From Actinostola sp. cb2023 (lineage: Eukaryota; Cnidaria; Anthozoa; Actiniaria; Actinostolidae), in NCBI GenBank assembly GCA_033675265.1, contig JAUJYZ010001467.1, forward strand, positions 434,001 to 498,000: DNA of 64,000 nucleotides, given 5' to 3'. Both the position numbers and the translations under genes were made by a program. This document shows positions 58,835-64,000 of the stretch, piece after piece. Numbering within the stretch: the stretch's first letter is position 1; each line of letters opens with the position of its first letter. The notes beneath the pieces are model-generated. The model was not told the DNA's origin. It ran no database searches and saw nothing but the letters and a program-made list of their open reading frames with translations.

Positions 58835-58946
58835 TTTATTAACTTGTTTTCTTTGGCGTTTCTTGCTGCATGGTCGATGATGCGGAGCGTCGCAGTACAC
58901 AACCGTTTGTCAGATGAGATGCTTACTGTAAACTGAGGAGCTGCGG
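58835..58946 (-). CDS. FN3-like domain, N-terminal half, unit 3
   Basis: A 112-base exon, phase 1 to phase 2, reading AAPQFTVSISSDKRLCTATL then RIIDHAARNAKENKLI. It joins in frame to 58184-58364 (K then FYEILTN). The GTAAGT donor directly abuts the Penelope-like fragment. Confidence 0.7.
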
Positions 58947-59125
58947 CTACAAAACCTAGACAAGCAATAAGTTATCATGTTTTTGTCATATTTCTATAAT
59001 CCACAAGAAAGCAATCATCGAATGATATGGTTTGAAGTCTTGATAATGATATGTAAAAGATACGTTTACTTGTATAACATGTTAGAGATACGAATCTAAT
59101 GAATCGAGTTTTGTTCACAACTCAC

Positions 59126-59446
59126 CCATCTTGCACGTGACACCAACGTCCTCGCTATGCGTACAGAGTGTCGATCCCCATCTATTATGACTGCAGTTAG
59201 CAATGGACATTTCGGTACCATTACAAGCAAGGTACCAAAGCCATATTATACCATTAGTAGAGTTAAAGTCAGATGTTCTGTACTTCTGTACTCCAGTGTA
59301 ACCAAGCATACGACAAACCACCCCAGCGTCGTTCGTATCCCATTCATCATCACATGCAGTACCCCACACACCATGGTACCTGACTTCAACTCGACCAGAA
59401 TTGGGTGACCTTCCTCCAGCTAAACGAACTTGAACTGGTGGAGGAT
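59126..59446 (-). CDS. SRCR domain exon, unit 3 (SRCR-C)
   Basis: A 321-base exon with phase 1 introns, reading DPPPVQVRLAGGRSPNSGRV, then GVWGTACDDEW, GVVCRMLGYTGVQKY, YLACNGTEMSIANCSHNRWG and GVTCKMG. Its frame is intact and all six cysteines are present. Confidence 0.9.
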
Positions 59447-59619
59447 CTGCGGATTGAAGAAAACATCACTGAAGTGATTACACTGATGATGACAAATTAA
59501 AAAACACTAATGTTAAGTAAATTATATAAATGTTTTCTCCGGAAACACTACTTTAGATTGTTTGATTTAATTTGTTGATATCGAAACTCTAATGATAAAA
59601 TAGTGTTTCCCTTTCTTAC

Positions 59620-59946
59620 CTTCATTTACCTTACAAACTACACCAGCAAGACGTTTATAGGAGCAGTGAGCTTTCCACCATCCCCAGTGAGCACACTCTG
59701 CAATCGACTTTTCTTTACCACTGCATCCCACGAAATTCATCAAATTTCTTGTTGTTGTCTCTCCTTCAATGTACATAATTGGTCCTTCAGCTCCTTTGTA
59801 ACCAAGCATTCGACAGAATACGTGAGCATCTCGTATATCCCACCAATTATCACATACTGCTCCCCAGGCCGCATTGTACTGGATTTCCACTTGGCCAACA
59901 TGGCTTACATTAGTTCCCACCAGACGAACGGTGATCGCTTTTTCCT
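59620..59946 (-). CDS. SRCR domain exon, unit 3 (SRCR-B)
   Basis: A 327-base exon with phase 1 introns. Motifs are EEKAITVRLVGTNVSHVGQV, AAWGAVCDNWWDIRDAHVFC, KEKSIAECAHWGWWKAHC and LAGVVCKVNEG. The short intron before it (59947-60081, 135 bases) has no stop codon in the coding frame, so an unspliced read-through product would keep both SRCR domains joined. Confidence 0.9.
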
Positions 59947-60081
59947 CTGAAAACAAACATTGGTGAACAATCAAACAAATATTATCACTACTTTTCCTTT
60001 TCTTTAAACATTTAGCACAAAAGAAAGATAAGGTATGTTCATAGGTACGTTTTAAATATAATGCTATATATATAGTTTTAC

Positions 60082-60408
60082 CTGGTGTCAGGCTATTCCC
60101 ACATACAACTGCAGCGTCGCGACTGTGATCACAGTTAGCAGACGATTGACTACACTGTTCAATAGATGTTTCTTGTCCATGGCAATTCAGATATTTGTAA
60201 TAAATAGGACCACTTCCTTTGACGTTAGCAGTACCAGCTGACACTGCCCTGGAGTAATTCAACATGTGACACACCACGTAACCGGCGTTTAAATCCCAGC
60301 CACTATTACATATCGTGCCCCATAGACCGTTATATTTCCTCACTTCTACACGACCATCGTCTGCAGTTTTACCGTCCATTAAACGAACTTCGACAGCAGC
60401 TTTCTTCT
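60082..60408 (-). CDS. SRCR domain exon, unit 3 (SRCR-A)
   Basis: A 327-base exon opening after TGTGTGCAG, with phase 1 at both ends. It reads EKKAAVEVRLMDGKTADDGR, then GLWGTICNSGWDLNAGYVVC, NVKGSGPIYYKYLNCHGQE and DAAVVCGNSLTPG. This is the first recognised domain of the unit. The frame runs upstream to an ATG at 60481 (MRMSLFYLNDFTNKS), but this crosses the acceptor and is probably intronic. The exon carrying the signal peptide was not found. Confidence 0.9.
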
Positions 60409-61984
60409 CTGCACACACATAATTGAAATTAGTGTTTGACTTATTTGTAAAATCATTGAGGTAAAACAGAGACATTCTCATAATTGTTAAACTATGAACA
60501 ATACATGTTCAATGACGTAATGTTCTCAGGATAGATTGAAGTAGGGCTACTAGTGATATTGTCAATAAACGATAAACTTTGTTTTTATTTTTAAAATCAG
60601 GACCAGAACGTTATGACTTTGAAATATAGGTTTGGATAATGTGTTGCCATATTATTATAGAAATTAGTACTTATTTCTGTATTCATATTTTGTCTATGTT
60701 GCCATATAACTACACAAATACAAAAATAAACGACAGTTTTACCCGGCCTAGTGTAACCACAACTATAGTGTTGCATTGTTGTACGCCGTGAAATAAGCTA
60801 ATCTTGTGGAATATATTATTGTGCTTTTTGTCTTTTGAGCCATTTTCCGCCCTGCACTCGAATTGACTTCGACTGACATCTTACGAAATTATATTTTCTG
60901 AATCGATTCACGATCAATCGGAAATCGTAAGGTAAGCGACGCTTTTCTATCAAAATAAGAGACAAAATGATTGTTATGACATATTTTAATATGTCATAGC
61001 AATAATATTTAAAAAAATAGGAAGCTTGACAATACTTCTTTATAAACACAAACATGTTAACTTTTTCTTGATATTTTTGAAGCAAAAACAGTTTCTCAAA
61101 AACTTATAATCGTAGCTACTGCAACACGCGTGAGGTTGTGAGATTTCAACCAAATCAGAATACTTTCCTTGTTATTTTATTTTATTTTTCTTTCGAATTA
61201 TTGTAGAATCGTGATACAAAACTAATTGCGTTTTGATTCTTTTTAAAAACCACAAAAAAATTGCAATTAGTTTATAATACCCAACACATATATAATTGAA
61301 GCCAGTACTTATTTATGCATTCATATTTTTATATATTGATTTTGTTGATGTTAATTAATTTATATTCATGCATTGATTTTATAGATTATTATATTAGATT
61401 AAACATATCAAGTGTTTATTCATCTTATAGTTTAATCGCGTTACTAATGACTGTTATGACCTAGCACGAGAAAGGCGCTATCTCGCTAAAGGCTAGAAAT
61501 AACAACAAGGTTCGAATGTAGTTTTCCTTTGCTAATACGCGTTTTGTAGCATATCATAGATGCGATATATAACGCGCGCTATGATTGACTGGCTATCTAT
61601 CATGATGCATGCCGAGCTCCTACGAAGGTAATGATTAATCTTTCATCAGCTCTGTGCCAATTGAAAAGGTTATTGAAATCGATTTAAGACATTGAGAACT
61701 TCTTCAGTTCTGTAAATTTCCCAAAGAAGTGAAACCAAGTTTTTAAAACAATGTTCAGCCATTTCGGTAAAGCAATATGGTTTGCTTCGACTGAATCACA
61801 TTTATTCTAAAATATGTCGTGTGCGCCTCTAAAAGTTTATCTAGATTTGTCAATTATAGAATGGAATACACAATACGGCAAAATATCAATTACTAATACA
61901 ACTTTCCAACAACAACAATACCATAATTAATATATCAAATGCTCATCATAAACAATTGCGATACTCTATATATGCAAGATAAGG
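60409..61984. other. Non-coding region upstream of unit 3
   Basis: Strongly AT-rich, with no recognisable exon, RNA or complete element. The part to about 60540 matches the intron or upstream DNA of unit 2 up to the Penelope insertion point. Confidence 0.5.
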
Positions 61985-63140
61985 AGGCATAACTTATGAT
62001 ATCACTAGAATTACCTTTGACTATCAGATATAAAACACACAAACCCAACAGAAAACGCGCCATTATCCGTCACGTCTACAAGTATCAGACCAGAGTTGTG
62101 AACACATCAAACACTGATCACATTCTGGATAATAACACAACTGAATATCAAGCATAAATACGCTACGTCCAAGCACTAGCACTGTTCGTATACTGGATAA
62201 TAACACAAATATCAAATATAAATACGCTACGTTCAAGACGTTCAAGCACTGATGTTTCACTTTGGAGGATGTTCATTGGACAGGATACAGTGAATAACTG
62301 ATTAACTGGCTGTCTCTTTAAAAACCTCTCAGTCGTTTTCGCTTCTAAAATAAATATCTCCCAAACTCTAGCTAATGAAAGACTATATCAAGGTTACTAA
62401 AACGGGTTTGGTTTGCTTCAAAATATTTTTATTTTATTTTATTTTATTTTTTGAAATGATTCCATCTGAGAGCTGATCAAGAGGTCAAATTCGCTGTACA
62501 AACTTCGTCTCGCATTATCCAGCGAAACTTTTTATATCATGTTGTAGATAAATGTATCTAGTTTGTCTAGAGGTAAAGCGTTATTCAATCGGTTCAGCCG
62601 TTTATGAGAAAATTAGTTGATAATTAACCCCACTAAGATCTAACTGAACGGCGGCTCAAAATTACCCAACTTTACTCGATTATTTTTCAAAAGTGGCACC
62701 TCGCTGGACTCTCTCATTGACACAATCGGATTGAACATCATTTCATTTACACAAATCTGTAAAAACCTGTGTACGTTTTGGATATTTCAAAAGTTACGAC
62801 AATTTCAGTTGGTGCATGTTAGACGATTTACGAATATTAATTAGGTGCAATATCTTATCCATATGAAGTTGAAAATACCTTACCTTCTTCCTAAATCGCT
62901 GTATTTGGAAATGTTGACCTGGAATGAAGTCTAGCATGGGTAAAATGGGAAACATGAATTTATGCTTTTTAGCTAGAGTTTGGGAGATATTTATTTTAGA
63001 AGCGAAAACGCGACTGAGAGGTTTTTAAAGAGACGACCAGTTAAGCGTTGAAACAATGCTTGAATTATTTAATGTGACGCATTTTAGTCAGAATACTTAC
63101 TCCTCTACTTTTTGGTTTTCTCATGATCGAATCATATATA
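61985..63140. repeat. Conserved upstream region of unit 3, interrupted by a TTAA element
   Basis: Segments 61985-62300 and 63041-63140 align with consecutive parts of 50400-50700. A 45-base motif (TACTGGATAATAACACAA to AATACGCTACG) is locally duplicated at 62125-62230. Confidence 0.7.
62306..63040. mobile_element. 735-base TTAA-flanked MITE with ~75-base TIRs
   Basis: The ends CTGGCTGTCTCTTTAAAAAC and (reversed) CTGGTCGTCTCTTTAAAAAC continue through AAATAAATATCTCCCAAACT on both arms. TTAA lies on each side (62302-62305 and 63041-63044). Unit 2 shows the empty site at 50577-50592 (GATCATTAAGCGTTG). TTAA suggests mobilisation by a Kolobok or piggyBac transposase. It has no coding capacity. Confidence 0.9.
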
Positions 63141-63297
63141 CTATTCATAACACTCTAATGAGATGCAAAGATGAAATACGGTATAATAATGCCTCGTTAA
63201 CACCTACGTGCACGTGTGCACGTGCACAGTGGCAATATATACGGCATCAAAGGCAGGACACTCCCTTCTTGCTCAGTTCCAGCGGAACAGTGGTCAG

Positions 63298-63620
63298 ATG
63301 AACTCTTCTTTGTTTTTTCTTGATACGACCCACGCGAATCATTCTGAATTCATGGCCGAAGTACGAATGCCGATAGAACCTGCTCCTCTGGTAGAAGAAA
63401 GAGAACTTGAGGTATAAAGTTTTACGTTTTATGATTCATTTCAAGTCAGCAGCAACGTGGGTGCTTTGATGAATACCGCACAAATTTATATCTGATGATG
63501 GCCGAAGATTATGATGTACAATTCCCTGAATCGCCAGCTCAACAAGACCCGCATGCTGAACAGCCTGAACAGCAACAGCCGCCGAACACCAACAACCAAG
63601 TTCTGTGTGAACAGGCTTGA
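63298..63620 (+). CDS. Possible small two-exon gene of unknown function
   Basis: Exon 1 (63298-63411) reads MNSSLFFLDTTHANHSEFMA then VRMPIEPAPLVEERELE. A 38-base intron (63412-63449, GTATAA to AAGTCAG) would join it in frame to exon 2 (63450-63620): QQRGCFDEYRTNLYLMMAED, then a glutamine- and proline-rich tail (EQPEQQQPPNTNNQ) and a stop. Composition is more coding-like than the surroundings. The family is not recognised. The 88-base minisatellite starts right after the stop, and its first unit shares the last coding bases. It could also be a remnant of a larger gene. Confidence 0.35.
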
Positions 63621-64000
63621 AACTGCCAGTGTTTCAGTTGTAAAAATGACTTTCTCGGCGGGGGTTTGAGGAATGATTGCAAATCGGAGTTTGGTGTGAA
63701 CAGGAATGAACTTGCCAGTGTTTGATTTGTAAAATGACTTTCTCGGCGGAGGTTCGAGGAATGATTGCAAATCGGAGTTAAGTATGAACAGGCATGGAAT
63801 TGACAGTGATTGATTTGTAAAATGACTTTCTAGGCGGAGGTTCGAGGAATGATTGCAAATGAGTTCTGTGTGAACAGGCATGAAATTGCCAGTGTTAGAT
63901 TTGTAAAATGATTTTCTCGGCGGAGGTTCGAGGAATGATTGCAAATCGGAGTTAAGTGTGAACAGGCAAGGAATTGACAGTGATTGATTTGTAAAATGAC
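63596..64000. repeat. ~88-base minisatellite running off the window
   Basis: At least four copies are seen, with ATGATTGCAAAT at 63673, 63761, 63849 and 63935. The unit includes AATGACTTTCTCGGCGGAGG and GTGTGAACAGGCATG. The array continues past base 64000. The minus-strand frame across it (FLEPPPRKSFYKSNTG repeats) is a by-product. Confidence 0.92.

Overview
The window is eukaryotic, AT-rich, repeat-dense animal DNA. It has spliced genes with GT-AG introns as short as about 70 bases, multi-exon scavenger-receptor (SRCR) genes with class 1-1 domain exons, and a wide set of transposons (Harbinger, DIRS/Ngaro-like, Penelope-like, a TTAA-flanked element, many foldback MITEs). This combination suggests an early-branching marine metazoan. 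A sponge is my first guess because of the short introns and SRCR expansion; a cnidarian is not excluded. Nothing prokaryotic is present.

The only clearly genuine host genes lie on the minus strand and form a tandem family. One unit reads SRCR-A, SRCR-B, SRCR-C, a two-exon FN3-like domain, a short tail exon and a terminal exon with an AATAAA signal. Unit 3 (60408 to about 57335) is compact. Unit 2 (48290 to about 28090) has the same exons, but its FN3 intron has grown from about 470 bases to 17.8 kb through insertions. Unit 1 (9880 leftward past base 1) has an SRCR-A exon broken into four pieces by three separate insertions. The 3' ends of units 2 and 3 lie in a duplicated block of about 4.5 kb (24452-28965 and 53776-58415). 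The upstream regions of all three units are also homologous (17130-17750, 50400-50985, 61985-63140).

Layout: 1-9880 unit 1 with a 3.0 kb insertion carrying a 20-base target duplication, a small G-rich MITE and a complete Harbinger element (4321-9769). 9881-17120 is non-coding and dominated by a 3.3 kb CTAT microsatellite. 17130-24450 is intergenic with a RecQ-bearing TIR element, a SWIM-like gene fragment, a cluster of large palindromes and a DUF3504/Crypton-like fragment. 24452-28965 is duplicated block A with the unit 2 3' exons. 29315-37464 is an 8.15 kb TTAA-flanked element with a Mutator-like transposase pseudogene, a nested element with 1 kb inverted repeats and a DEDDh exonuclease pseudogene. 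38859-43721 is a DIRS-order element with split direct repeats. 43891-46205 holds a 43-base minisatellite and MITEs. 46273-48290 has the unit 2 SRCR exons. 48422-49939 is a 5'-truncated Penelope-like element. 51359-52132 is a single reading frame with seven in-frame stops. 52695-53770 is a second Crypton-like fragment and a TIR element. 53776-60408 is block B and unit 3. 60409-64000 holds upstream DNA, a TTAA MITE, a possible small two-exon gene and an 88-base minisatellite.

Because the paralogous units supply empty sites, many insertions can be dated relative to the duplications by reading this window alone. I found no new defence or biosynthetic system. The most unusual signals are the stop-riddled but frameshift-free frame at 51.4-52.1 kb, the layered insertions in one exon, and the link between retroposon 3' ends and microsatellite birth.
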